Shown: positions 30,036-38,663 of the stretch, piece by piece | Numbering within the stretch: the stretch's first letter is position 1 | Layout: every line of letters begins with the position of its first letter | From: Candidatus Aminicenantota bacterium | Lineage (GTDB): Bacteria > Acidobacteriota > Aminicenantia > UBA2199 | NCBI GenBank assembly: GCA_026393835.1 | Contig: JAPKZK010000042.1 | Span: 1 to 42,443, forward strand | Direction: 5' to 3' | Length of the DNA stretch: 42,443 nucleotides | Translations under genes and position numbers: made by a program | Notes under the pieces: generated by a model | Seen by the model: only the letters and a program-made list of their open reading frames with translations | Told to the model about the DNA's origin: nothing | Database searches by the model: none

Positions 30036-33000
30036 AGCAATGGATCGGATGAAGGATTTAAAAGATATCAACCCGGAGTGTCCGGCGCCTGGTATGACGT
30101 TAATCGATTACATTTTAAAATATGATAAAAAGTGGGCGATCCAGGTTTTCCAGAATGTTCTTTCCTTATGCGGCATGGCGCCACTGCGACTTTACGATTT
30201 GAAGAATGTGGACCCGTTCTGGAAAGAGTTCTATGACAGTATGGAAGAAATCGATTTAGCTTCGCTGGGAAAAGATCCCATTAACGTGTGGCCTGAATTA
30301 AAGAAGCGCGCCGGGAAAACAATCGAAGACATTGATAAACGAAAGCAGGAAGCCCCATGGGTAACTGCACCCAGCTACTATCTTCCATTATGGGATGAGG
30401 CGATGAAAGCAGAGGAGCTGCTTGCATGTAACAACGCATTTATATATCGATGGCTAAAAGCAAGGGGAGAAAAACGAGAGAATCCGGACACCCGGTTCAT
30501 TATTAATGATTATCTAATGATGGGCTGCAAGAAGTTAGATATACCGGGGCAAGATTGGTTCTTGATCGCTGGGCCTGTGCTCTGGCACCAAGAAAACGAA
30601 CAAAAAGCAGGCGAAGCGTTGTATAAAGAAATACTAAAACCGTTGATAGACTATTTTGCCCAATGGACAAAAGATACGACAGATGACCTGTCGCAGCTTG
30701 AACGGATAAGAATGATGGATATCATTGGAAACCTACGGCCTTCCCTGGATGAAAAAATTTTTAATGATACACTTGAGAAGTCCTCAAAGGCGTTTGAAGC
30801 GCTACTGCTTTGCGAATGGCCGGAAAGTGAAATACTTAGCCGCGGCATGTGCAGAGAATTGGCCATCGACAATTGGACACTTCATACCACTTCTTTAAAT
30901 GAAATCATAAACAAATTAAAAACTGATGAACCTGGAAGCCACCGTTCGTTGGAAAATTTGAAGATACAGTTCCCGATTACTGCGCATAAATCCCGTTTAA
31001 CACCCTATTATTGTTATTTATTAGATGCCTTTTTTAAAAATGACAAATGGCGTTCAACAATTCGCCCAATCCAGGAAGAAGAGAAAATACGCAGCCCCAG
31101 GATAGTACCGCCGCATAAAAAGTTGAATACTATATTGTTTAATAAAGAAATGCTTAAACTGCCCCACTTCTTTGGAAGAAACAAGATAGGTAAAAACAGC
31201 GATATTTCAGAGATAGTAAACCATTTTGTTTATTTCTGGGAGTGGATCGAAAAACGTATCGAATCGATGGAGATTGCCTATTTCCAGGAGCGATTGATTT
31301 TTTTCGAACAGTGGTTCCGGCAGGAGTTTGGTATTCTTGCCGCCAGGGTAGAGGAAAAAAAACCACTCACGGCAATATTCAAAAGAATAGCCGGTGAAAT
31401 CGCCCAACTCCTTTCCGCAGACCAGTGTGATATTTACCGCTATAACAGTGAAGAAGAAATCCTGGAGTTAGCCGGATATTTCCCCGAAGAAAAAAATATC
31501 GATCCGATTCGTGAATCCATGCGCAATATTGGTCAAAATAAAGAGAAAAGAAAGCGCAGTATTTCCTACCGGGCATTAGACGATAAAGATCCTCATTTTT
31601 GCAGGGCCGCTGTCAAAAAAGATGGGAAATTTGCTTTTGAACCTGAGTCTGAAGAATTTTTTGCCGATTCGGTTTTTTTGGCCCAATCGGTAATAGCGGT
31701 TCCATTAATGGTTACCGGTCGGGTTTTCGGTATATTGGAGGTGTCCGGTTTTTCCCCTTTCCAGTTCAGGTGGGAAAACCGACAGTTTTTGCGGCGTATC
31801 AGCGACGTTATTTCTCCCCTGGTTTATGAAACCCTGATTTTTCATTCCCTTTCTGTGCTTACCCAGGCCGTCCTGGAATTTAAAAAGCCGGAAGAAGACA
31901 AATACCGGCAAATATGCGAAAAGATGAGAGAATTATTTATGGCATATGCTGCTGTTCTCTGGTGCCCTGACCGCGAAAACCCCAGTCATTATACGCCTGT
32001 AGGTTGGTCTTCGAAACGTGCCGACTTATTTAAATTTTCTGAATTAAAGGAAAAAGTTTTTTTCGATATAAAGGACCCGGGCTGCCTCTATCAACGGGCC
32101 TTCAAAGGTAATTCCGGCTCGGTGCCTTTAACTATTAATATTAAAGATCAATTAAAAGACGAAACATGGCACAGGATTAAACCGCATCGAAAATGGTTAA
32201 AGACTGAGAATATTAAGGAAGTCACCCACCTGGCCATAAACCTTTCTAAGGAGAATATGCTTATCCTGACCCTCTATTACCGGCAGGAAGGAGAAGGATT
32301 AAATAAGCAGTGGCTCCAGGTTACCGAATTTATGTCCCATCATACGGCGCTTCTTCTTGAAGCAGTGATGTCTCAAAAAAAATGGGAGCAGGGAGTACGA
32401 AACATAATTCATCATGAGTTGAAGCAAAAAGTCGGCGTAATCCTGAGCAGAACGGAAGATGTATATAAATTTCTCTGGAAACATGCTTCCAGGGAAGTAA
32501 AAGAAATCTTTATGGGGGTACCTGGAGCAACAAGTCGCTTCGGTCTTGTATTTCAAGATCTCAATTCCTATTCGAAGTCTCTTTCCGATCTATTGGATAT
32601 TCTTCTAGATCCTGATACTTTTGAAAAATTAAGACGCAGTCATACCTACCCCCTTCATTTTATTGCCCTTAAACAGAAAGAATTACTGGATTCGAATAGA
32701 GAAAAAGTTTCCGTTAATTTGAAACGGCTATTTAGCGAAGTTTTTATGAATACCTGGGATATTCGACAGAGCAAAGAGTTGAGTTATACCTATGATGGTC
32801 CTGAAAACGGTCCGATTCTATCGATGGAACGTGATCACCTCCGAACGATTCTCAATAACCTCGTGGATAATGCCATAAAATATGCGATTCCAAAGACTTC
32901 CATAGACGCAAAAGTAAGTATGACCGATTTTTCCATTGAATTCAGGTTGTCCAACTATGCGGAAATCATCGAAGATTATGAAGAATACAGTATTTTTAAC

Positions 33001-33204
33001 GAAAATGTCCGGGGCAGTAATGCGAAAGATAAAAACGGGCAGGGGCAGGGGTTATACCTGGCCCGGTTGTTTTGTGAAATATGGGGCGGCGAATTGGCGC
33101 TGGAAATTGACCGTAAGGGCAACTATCCCCTGTTCACGTTTCTTATATCTTTTCCAAAACAAATATTAACAACAAATCCTGGCAATCAGGAGGAGGCGGC
33201 ATGA
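29971..33204 (+). CDS. Soluble GAF-containing sensor histidine kinase
   Basis: Protein of 1077 residues with no membrane segment. The first 450 residues are an unrecognised helical region (ALLLCEWPESEILSRGMC, SRLTPYYCYLLDAFF). A GAF domain follows (about 460-630: KRIAGEIAQLLSADQCDIYRY, QSVIAVPLMVTGRVFGILEV), then a second, weaker GAF (about 640-800). The kinase part has a phospho-acceptor helix with His-His (RNIIHHELKQKVGVI), the N box LNNLVDNAIKYAIP and the G box GQGQGLYLARLFCEIWGGEL. It overlaps the receiver gene by four bases (33201-33204), so this is a two-component pair. The start is weakly supported; see the overlapping small frame. Confidence 0.85.
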   Translation: MSSLTYHFRYLILPEGKIVTAEAMDRMKDLKDINPECPAPGMTLIDYILKYDKKWAIQVFQNVLSLCGMAPLRLYDLKNVDPFWKEFYDSMEEIDLASLGKDPINVWPELKKRAGKTIEDIDKRKQEAPWVTAPSYYLPLWDEAMKAEELLACNNAFIYRWLKARGEKRENPDTRFIINDYLMMGCKKLDIPGQDWFLIAGPVLWHQENEQKAGEALYKEILKPLIDYFAQWTKDTTDDLSQLERIRMMDIIGNLRPSLDEKIFNDTLEKSSKAFEALLLCEWPESEILSRGMCRELAIDNWTLHTTSLNEIINKLKTDEPGSHRSLENLKIQFPITAHKSRLTPYYCYLLDAFFKNDKWRSTIRPIQEEEKIRSPRIVPPHKKLNTILFNKEMLKLPHFFGRNKIGKNSDISEIVNHFVYFWEWIEKRIESMEIAYFQERLIFFEQWFRQEFGILAARVEEKKPLTAIFKRIAGEIAQLLSADQCDIYRYNSEEEILELAGYFPEEKNIDPIRESMRNIGQNKEKRKRSISYRALDDKDPHFCRAAVKKDGKFAFEPESEEFFADSVFLAQSVIAVPLMVTGRVFGILEVSGFSPFQFRWENRQFLRRISDVISPLVYETLIFHSLSVLTQAVLEFKKPEEDKYRQICEKMRELFMAYAAVLWCPDRENPSHYTPVGWSSKRADLFKFSELKEKVFFDIKDPGCLYQRAFKGNSGSVPLTINIKDQLKDETWHRIKPHRKWLKTENIKEVTHLAINLSKENMLILTLYYRQEGEGLNKQWLQVTEFMSHHTALLLEAVMSQKKWEQGVRNIIHHELKQKVGVILSRTEDVYKFLWKHASREVKEIFMGVPGATSRFGLVFQDLNSYSKSLSDLLDILLDPDTFEKLRRSHTYPLHFIALKQKELLDSNREKVSVNLKRLFSEVFMNTWDIRQSKELSYTYDGPENGPILSMERDHLRTILNNLVDNAIKYAIPKTSIDAKVSMTDFSIEFRLSNYAEIIEDYEEYSIFNENVRGSNAKDKNGQGQGLYLARLFCEIWGGELALEIDRKGNYPLFTFLISFPKQILTTNPGNQEEAA

Positions 33205-33710
33205 AAAATATAATAATATGGATTGAAGACCGTCCGGATACGGTAGCGAAAGAGGTATTACTTTGCCGAAAAATGGGGTTTGAAGTGCTTATAGTAGCCA
33301 CTGTTCATCGGCTTGCGGAAATATTGAAAAAAGAAAAGGAGAACGTGGCATTACTAATCATGGATATTATGCTCTTTACGGTTATATCGCTCGACAGCAT
33401 CGGTATACCCGATTCATATACAGAAAGCGGGTATCAAGCCGGATGGGTAATCATCGACCGATTCTTAAGACCGAAGGAATTATCGCTTGAACAAGATGAT
33501 TATAAGACAATACCGATTCTTATTTTAACTACCCAGAGGCTTTATACAGACGACATTCATCGGTTTAATATCCTGAAGAACCGAAATGGGGCCTGGATCA
33601 AGTATATTGAAAAAAATGCCATCGGCAAAGTCGAAGGGGAAATGGACGGTAAAACAGCCATCTGGACAGAAAATTTTGAAGCGATTATAAAAAAACTGGA
33701 GAAAAATTAA
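33201..33710 (+). CDS. Stand-alone receiver-domain protein
   Basis: Protein of 169 residues with receiver features: acidic pair Glu9-Asp10 (IIWIEDRPD), phospho-acceptor Asp55 (LLIMDIML), the switch Thr in ILILTTQ and a following Lys region (WIKYIEKN). A 35-residue insert after Asp55 (DSIGIPDSYTESGYQAGWVIIDRFL) makes it longer than a standard receiver. No output domain, so it must act through another protein. Four-base overlap with the kinase gene indicates coupled translation. Confidence 0.8.
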   Translation: MKNIIIWIEDRPDTVAKEVLLCRKMGFEVLIVATVHRLAEILKKEKENVALLIMDIMLFTVISLDSIGIPDSYTESGYQAGWVIIDRFLRPKELSLEQDDYKTIPILILTTQRLYTDDIHRFNILKNRNGAWIKYIEKNAIGKVEGEMDGKTAIWTENFEAIIKKLEKN

Positions 33711-33728
33711 ATCATGGAGGGTCAAACA

Positions 33729-34610
33729 ATGTGTAATTTTAGGATCAGTAGAGCGATAATTATTGTATTGCCGTTTTTATTGGTTATCCTTTCAATATTG
33801 GTATATACACAGACAAATTCCACTGTGAGTCAAAAAGATGTGACTAACGATAAGAAAACAACACTCCAAGTACAAGGGGGTTCCTTAAAAGACTCCCCCA
33901 CAAAAGAAGACTTGTCTATCGAGCTATTTCGGCAAATGAGCAATAATACAGATAAGATAATCACATTAATTACTATTGTCATTGCATCTATGTCGATTGT
34001 TTTACCACTATTAATTTGGTTTTTAGAATGGCGTACTATAAAAGAAAACAGAGATTTTCAAAATAAAATTGATCTTAACTTGAAAGAGATGAGCGAAAGG
34101 CTGGAATTAAGATTCCCAATTTTAATTAAGAATGAAGTTTCAATGTATGAAAGAAATTTTGAGACACAATTGAAGGAGCAGATAAAAAATTATGAGCGTA
34201 TATTAATTGGACGTATGGAATATGAAGTTGAACCGATAGAGTATAGATTTATGAAAGCTGAAAGATTTCGAAGCGATATCTGGGACCGTTTAATTCCAGA
34301 ACTGAATAAAGCTCTGGAAAAGCAAAATTGGAGTGACTACCTGAAAGGATGGACCGACTTTCATAAGCTCCAGGAAGCATTATCGCAAATTTTGTCGAAA
34401 AATCCCAATGACATATGTAACGGTTTAGGTACATTTGAGAGTCTATATCGAACCGGGATTGTCCCAGAATCGCTGTGGGATATTATTTGCCTTCTAAAAA
34501 AACAAAATCGTATGGACAACCTAAGGGTAATCGAGATAGGTCAAAGATTAGCAAAAAAAATGGAAAGGAAATGGGATGATGACATAAAAACTCCTGCCGA
34601 TAACGATTAA
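33729..34610 (+). CDS. Membrane protein with cytoplasmic coiled-coil/helical domain
   Basis: I start at ATG 33729 because GGAGGG (33717-33722) lies seven bases upstream; an ATG at 33714 has nothing ahead of it. The protein (293 residues) has two membrane helices (IIIVLPFLLVILSILVY and ITLITIVIASMSIVLPLLIWFL) separated by a polar loop of about 55 residues, then a charged helical region of about 190 residues. No family recognised. It lies 18 bases after the receiver gene, so it is probably the third gene of that operon and a candidate output or effector for the pair. Confidence 0.65.
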   Translation: MCNFRISRAIIIVLPFLLVILSILVYTQTNSTVSQKDVTNDKKTTLQVQGGSLKDSPTKEDLSIELFRQMSNNTDKIITLITIVIASMSIVLPLLIWFLEWRTIKENRDFQNKIDLNLKEMSERLELRFPILIKNEVSMYERNFETQLKEQIKNYERILIGRMEYEVEPIEYRFMKAERFRSDIWDRLIPELNKALEKQNWSDYLKGWTDFHKLQEALSQILSKNPNDICNGLGTFESLYRTGIVPESLWDIICLLKKQNRMDNLRVIEIGQRLAKKMERKWDDDIKTPADND

Positions 34611-34712
34611 AATATAAGAAGGGATGATCAGCGCTCCCGCCTCATCAAAACACCCCGTATGTGTGCCTGCAATCCTTCGTTTCTTTGTGGCCATTTTTAT
34701 ACCGGCGAAGAG

Positions 34713-34741
34713 TTGAATTCTTTGTTGTTTTGTTATAAAGT
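34713..34741 (+). promoter_or_regulatory. Putative promoter of the nucleotidyltransferase pair
   Basis: TTGAAT (34713-34718), 17-base spacer, TAAAGT (34736-34741), then exactly six bases to ATG 34748. TATAAA at 34734 is an overlapping alternative -10. Same geometry as the other predicted leaderless genes. Confidence 0.5.
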
Positions 34742-34747
34742 ATGGCC

Positions 34748-35248
34748 ATGGAAAAAGCGATAAAGATTATCAATGAAATGCAAGCGGTGGGCATAATAAA
34801 AAAATATGCAGTGGGCGGTGCTGTGGCTGCAATATTCTACATTGAGCCGCTCCTTACCTACGACCTCGATATTTTTTTCGTACCTGCTGAAGAGTCGGAA
34901 AGTCTTTTAGCACTCTCCCCGGTGTATGACTATTTAAAAGGAAAGGGATATAAACCCGAACAAGAGCACATCATCATTGAGGGGGTTCCGGTTCAATTTC
35001 TTCCTATTTACAATGATCTGGTAAAAGAGGCAGTGGATAATGCCGTCCAAATTGAATACAAAGATACGATCGTCAATGTTTTAAGACTGGAGTATTTGCT
35101 GGCAATCATGGTTCAGACCTCAAGACCTAAAGATAAACAACGGATAATCAGATTCTTAGATGAAGGAAATTTTAACGAAACCGATCTGGCAGAGATTTTA
35201 AAGAATCATAAATTGAAAACGAGATTTGAATTATATCGGAGGCCATGA
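34748..35248 (+). CDS. Nucleotidyltransferase-fold protein (AbiEii/MNT-like toxin candidate)
   Basis: 166 residues from ATG 34748 (an ATG two codons earlier is possible). The nucleotidyltransferase core is visible as YAVGGAVAAIFYIEPLLTYDLDIFFV: a Gly-Gly helix start followed by the Asp-x-Asp metal pair in YDLDIFF. Then come IIIEGVPVQFLPIYNDLVKEAV and EYLLAIMVQTSRPKDKQRI, as in AbiEii-type or DUF6036-like proteins. Such enzymes in toxin-antitoxin pairs modify tRNA or partner proteins; which applies here is unknown. It overlaps the next small gene by four bases. Confidence 0.75.
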   Translation: MEKAIKIINEMQAVGIIKKYAVGGAVAAIFYIEPLLTYDLDIFFVPAEESESLLALSPVYDYLKGKGYKPEQEHIIIEGVPVQFLPIYNDLVKEAVDNAVQIEYKDTIVNVLRLEYLLAIMVQTSRPKDKQRIIRFLDEGNFNETDLAEILKNHKLKTRFELYRRP

Positions 35249-35436
35249 TGGAGTTCTATGCCAATAGAAAGGAAGAAATACAAAAACTCTTTAAAGCAAA
35301 AGAGCAGTTTCACCGCGAACGGGGCAAGCTGCCCATCGAGGAAAAAATAAGAATCCTGGTGGAACTTCAGAAAATGGCCATCGATATCCCGACAACCTCC
35401 AAAGAAAAAAGATTCAAAAGGGTCTGGGAAATATAA
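35245..35436 (+). CDS. Small partner protein of the nucleotidyltransferase
   Basis: 63 residues, highly charged and helical (YANRKEEIQKLFKAKEQFHR, EEKIRILVELQKMAID). ATG 35245 overlaps the stop of the nucleotidyltransferase gene. Order and coupling suggest the other half of a toxin-antitoxin-like pair; a second ATG at 35248 could also serve. No family is certain. Confidence 0.65.
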   Translation: MMEFYANRKEEIQKLFKAKEQFHRERGKLPIEEKIRILVELQKMAIDIPTTSKEKRFKRVWEI

Positions 35437-35478
35437 AATGGTATGAGCCGGTAATTAAAATCCTGCCGGGAAGTAGGA

Positions 35479-37272
35479 TTATTTCACTTCCTCATGATGG
35501 ACCATCCGGTTCCCACAAAAAATTAATATCAATCTCTTCAACGTCGTCGGTCCAATGGTTTTCTTGAATTTTTCGTCCATGCCATACCGGAGGAGTTGTT
35601 CTTCCGCTTCGGTTTTCAGTTGATCGATTTGTTTTTGCGGCGGCCCCTGTTTTTTTGCGCCCACCGGCTTGATGTATTTGATTTCTATAAGATATGAATA
35701 TTTAATGCCGGGATGCTGCACCAACAAAGGCTCAAGCGCCAGGTCGGAGAAGCCCTGGTTCAACTCTTTCTCCGAATGCACAATATATAACGGACTCAAA
35801 CCAAAATACACATTCCAAAAAACTTGCGCCGCTTTTTCTTCTTTCATTAAATCTCTCAACCCCAGCGACGCCAGCATCAAATCCGCTATATACTTCACCA
35901 CGGGCTCCCATTCTCCTTTGAACGCCATCCGGTCCATTAATTTTGAGTATTTATATAATTCGATATTGAATATACCTGTTTCTTCATAGGCTTTTTTAAA
36001 ATAATCATAGTATAGGCATTTGATGGATTCGTTGGGAATAGCCAGGATGGTATTTTCTTCTTCATCCATACCCCGAATCGTCAGCAGGCCGAAGTAATAT
36101 AGAAGGGAGATAAAATTATCCGGGTGGGTAATTTCATCGATGGGAAAGCCTTTTATGATATGAGAATGAATGGCGCCGTTTTCGATGATTTCTTGCAGTA
36201 TGGAAAAATTCCCGTTGGTTTTCGGGGTTCCTTTCCGATCGATAATAACAAAATGGTGGAGTTTGTCATAATCGATCCGGACGTTCCTGTCTATCATATC
36301 GGTTGGAATTTTATTCCTGACAAGGTACTGTTGCATGAAATATAAAACGTGGACCGTATTAAAAACCTCGATGTCCGAATCGATGGAGAAACGGTAGTGA
36401 TTATACCACCGGCTCATGATTCCCAGGAGTTCCCCGGTGGGATGAAGGATTTTGCCGTTTTCCCTGTAGTACTCGATCATTTGTACGACTTCTTCCCGCG
36501 TGAACCCCATCATATCGTTTAGATCCGGGTCAAGGGAAATATTGGTGGCGATGTTAAACCCGGAAGTGACGTCATCCAGGGTAATGGGAGAGACGCCGGT
36601 CATGAATAAACGGGAAATCGATGATCCGCTCCCGGTAGTTCCGGCTTTAAGGGTATTAAAAAAAGCCCGGAAAAAACCTTCCCCATGGGTGATATCGATG
36701 AATGCCTGCTCCCCGGAAGTGGATAAGATGGTATTGGCAAAATTGTCGTATTCATCAATGATGACATACAATTTTTGCTCCTTTTCCTGGCAATAATATA
36801 AAAGTGTATCCAGTACAGCAGAAGCGCTTTTTAGGGAATCGAAGCGGTTCAAGGCTTTCTCAATATCGATACCGAGCATTGTTCCGTATTTCTTTATAAA
36901 AAAGCCGACGGTGTTTTTAATATTCCCCAGGAAAGCTTCCTCAACCATGGATATACCGGGTTCGATCCTGGAAAAATTGAATTTCAAAACCAGGTAGCTA
37001 TTTTTTCCTTCCGTAGGATTCCGGTGGATATAAGTTCCTTCAAACAAAGAATCAAACCGGTCTTTTCGGTAAATATCATAATATTCTTCCAGGGTGGCAA
37101 GAAACAATGATTTTCCAAATCGACGCGGCCGAATGAGAAATAAAAATCCCCCTTTTTCCTCGATGGTCCTGATAAATCGTGTTTTATCAACATAATAGAG
37201 ATTCTCTTTCCTGAAATCTCCGAAATCCGATTTGCCATACGGAATACTTTTTATTCGCTGCTCTTCTTTCAT
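35479..37272 (-). CDS. AAA-ATPase-like protein with C-terminal PD-(D/E)XK nuclease domain
   Basis: Protein of 597 residues with the AAA-ATPase_like/PDDEXK_9 layout. The start IPYGKSDFGDFRKENLYYVDKT is the family's signature; the Walker A variant is RPRRFGKSLFL, Walker B is LYVIIDEYDNFA, and MTGVSPITLDDVTSGFNIATN follows. The C-terminal nuclease shows DLALEPLL and YSYLIEIKYIK (Asp, then Glu-x-Lys). The family is abundant and patchy in anaerobes; a nuclease or conflict role is assumed, not shown. A TTGACA promoter whose -10 (TAAGAT) ends six bases before the ATG predicts a leaderless message. Confidence 0.9.
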   Translation of the reverse strand: MKEEQRIKSIPYGKSDFGDFRKENLYYVDKTRFIRTIEEKGGFLFLIRPRRFGKSLFLATLEEYYDIYRKDRFDSLFEGTYIHRNPTEGKNSYLVLKFNFSRIEPGISMVEEAFLGNIKNTVGFFIKKYGTMLGIDIEKALNRFDSLKSASAVLDTLLYYCQEKEQKLYVIIDEYDNFANTILSTSGEQAFIDITHGEGFFRAFFNTLKAGTTGSGSSISRLFMTGVSPITLDDVTSGFNIATNISLDPDLNDMMGFTREEVVQMIEYYRENGKILHPTGELLGIMSRWYNHYRFSIDSDIEVFNTVHVLYFMQQYLVRNKIPTDMIDRNVRIDYDKLHHFVIIDRKGTPKTNGNFSILQEIIENGAIHSHIIKGFPIDEITHPDNFISLLYYFGLLTIRGMDEEENTILAIPNESIKCLYYDYFKKAYEETGIFNIELYKYSKLMDRMAFKGEWEPVVKYIADLMLASLGLRDLMKEEKAAQVFWNVYFGLSPLYIVHSEKELNQGFSDLALEPLLVQHPGIKYSYLIEIKYIKPVGAKKQGPPQKQIDQLKTEAEEQLLRYGMDEKFKKTIGPTTLKRLILIFCGNRMVHHEEVK

Positions 37273-37278
37273 ATTCCT

Positions 37279-37307
37279 ATCTTAAACAAAAAGAGCCCAT
37301 TTGTCAA
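37279..37307 (-). promoter_or_regulatory. Promoter of the AAA/PD-(D/E)XK gene
   Basis: Minus strand: TTGACA (37307-37302), 17-base spacer, TAAGAT (37284-37279), six bases to ATG 37272. Confidence 0.65.
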
Positions 37308-37341
37308 CCTTTCCTTTTGTTATAAAAAATTTTGGGAGGGC

Positions 37342-37373
37342 CCAGGGAACCCTTTTCTAAAAGGGTTCCCTGG
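37342..37373. terminator. Perfect 15-bp hairpin, possible terminator
   Basis: CCAGGGAACCCTTTT (37342-37356), CT, AAAAGGGTTCCCTGG (37359-37373). It lies just after the last gene of the ECF sigma operon (minus strand). No long T tract is adjacent. The style recalls the central palindrome of the dispersed hairpin element (CCAGAAACCTTTTC), and GGGAGGGCCC before it resembles that element's GGGGGTCC, so it may be a relic of it. Confidence 0.6.
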
Positions 37374-37388
37374 TCGTCGAAGACAATA

Positions 37389-37757
37389 TTACTCGAGCCA
37401 GATTTTTATCAATTCATCTTCTTCGTCTACCTCTACCAGCGTAGTAGGGCCGCTCTTCTTCAGGATTTCAATTACTTTTTTGAAATTCACATCGCCGCAC
37501 TTTTCTTTGATCTTTAAATCGTCTTTCCCTTCGGTGAACATCTCCAACAGCGCGAACGGGACCTTGACGGTGACTGTCTCCTTGTTCGCTTTCTTATCGA
37601 AAACTGAAATTTTAATCCAGGTAACATCGCCGCTGCCGCCGGCTTTGACCGCGTTCTTGATAACCTTATAATCTTCATCCGAACTTCCCATTACCAGGAA
37701 AGCCGCCGCCAAAAATGTAACCATCATAACCATAACCAACACATAATTTTTTTTCAT
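37389..37757 (-). CDS. Small exported protein with SHOCT-like C-terminal module
   Basis: 122 residues: signal peptide (YVLVMVMMVTFLAAAFLVMG), then a module TWIKISVFDKKANKETVTVKVPFALLEMF through FKKVIEILKKSGPTTLVEVDEEDELIKIWLE. This strand-helix-strand pattern resembles the SHOCT-like domain of DUF2089/PspC-linked proteins. The same module ends the neighbouring protein at 37790-38662 (DKKTKKDSFSITIPFVLAKLAL ... VRIESEDVVFKIWVD). GGAGG lies before the ATG. Last gene of the sigma operon; function unknown. Confidence 0.65.
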   Translation of the reverse strand: MKKNYVLVMVMMVTFLAAAFLVMGSSDEDYKVIKNAVKAGGSGDVTWIKISVFDKKANKETVTVKVPFALLEMFTEGKDDLKIKEKCGDVNFKKVIEILKKSGPTTLVEVDEEDELIKIWLE

Positions 37758-37789
37758 TTTATCCTCCGGTTTATTTTATTTGTTTTTTT

Positions 37790-38662
37790 TTAGTCTACCC
37801 ATATTTTAAAAACAACATCTTCCGATTCGATGCGCACCAATTCAGGCGTTTCAGCCAGCGTCGCCAGGAGCCGGGCCACGTTGTATCCCTTTTTGGTCAA
37901 CATCTCTTTTTCCTTTTCCGGTACGGAATCCAACGCCAACTTTGCCAACACAAAAGGAATGGTAATGGAAAAGGAGTCCTTTTTTGTTTTTTTATCATAG
38001 GCCTGGATGTGCAGCATCTGTTTTTCAATGCCCCGGGTTTTGGCCACTTCTTTCAAATGATCCGGGTTTATGCGCATTAATGCCAGTTTTGCCCGGTCCA
38101 CCAATTCGTCATCGCTCTCGCCGGCCACAATCTTTTTAAGCACCGGTACGGCCGTCTCGGCTATTTTTTTATCGTCCGCATAACTCAGCTTAAAGGCCGC
38201 ATAATAACGCACCATCCGGTCGCCGCTCTCAAGGAAACCGATAACCGGGGCCAGGTATTGTTTCTCTCCTTTTTGGTATAGCTGGAAATCCAGGTCGATC
38301 ATGGCAATTTCCGCTTCCTCCCTGAGACTGGAGTTGGTGGAAATTTTCAAATATTCCGTATACGCTTCCAGCGCCGGTTTTACCTGGTCCAGTTCTTTCA
38401 AGCACCAGCCTTTGTAAAATAAGGCGGATGGATAATTGGGGCTCTTGGGGAATTGGGCCAACCAATGCTCCAGTTTTTTCAATGCCGGGTCCCAATTCCT
38501 GTCGAAAATTTCCAGTTTGGCTTTTTCCAGCAGTTCCTTATCATCCGGTCCGGTTTGTTCCGCCTGCACCCCCTGCGTCCATGAGCGGACAGGTAACAAA
38601 AGGACGAGCAGGAAAAGGATTAGAATATATCGAACTGTTTTTTCAATTGTGTTTCTCTTCAT
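37790..38662 (-). CDS. Exported TPR/HEAT-like protein with SHOCT-like end
   Basis: 290 residues. A signal peptide (YILILFLLVLLLPVRSWTQG) precedes tetratricopeptide-like helices (LEKAKLEIFDRNWDPALKKL, PSALFYKGWCLKELDQVKPALEAYTEYL), then HEAT-like helices (VRYYAAFKLSYADDKKIA, ELVDRAKLALMRINPD), and the C-terminal module shared with the next gene. It is likely a periplasmic scaffold. AAGGAGG lies seven bases before the ATG. The anti-sigma gene ends one base upstream, so the two are in one operon. Confidence 0.7.
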   Translation of the reverse strand: MKRNTIEKTVRYILILFLLVLLLPVRSWTQGVQAEQTGPDDKELLEKAKLEIFDRNWDPALKKLEHWLAQFPKSPNYPSALFYKGWCLKELDQVKPALEAYTEYLKISTNSSLREEAEIAMIDLDFQLYQKGEKQYLAPVIGFLESGDRMVRYYAAFKLSYADDKKIAETAVPVLKKIVAGESDDELVDRAKLALMRINPDHLKEVAKTRGIEKQMLHIQAYDKKTKKDSFSITIPFVLAKLALDSVPEKEKEMLTKKGYNVARLLATLAETPELVRIESEDVVFKIWVD

Positions 38663-38663
38663 A

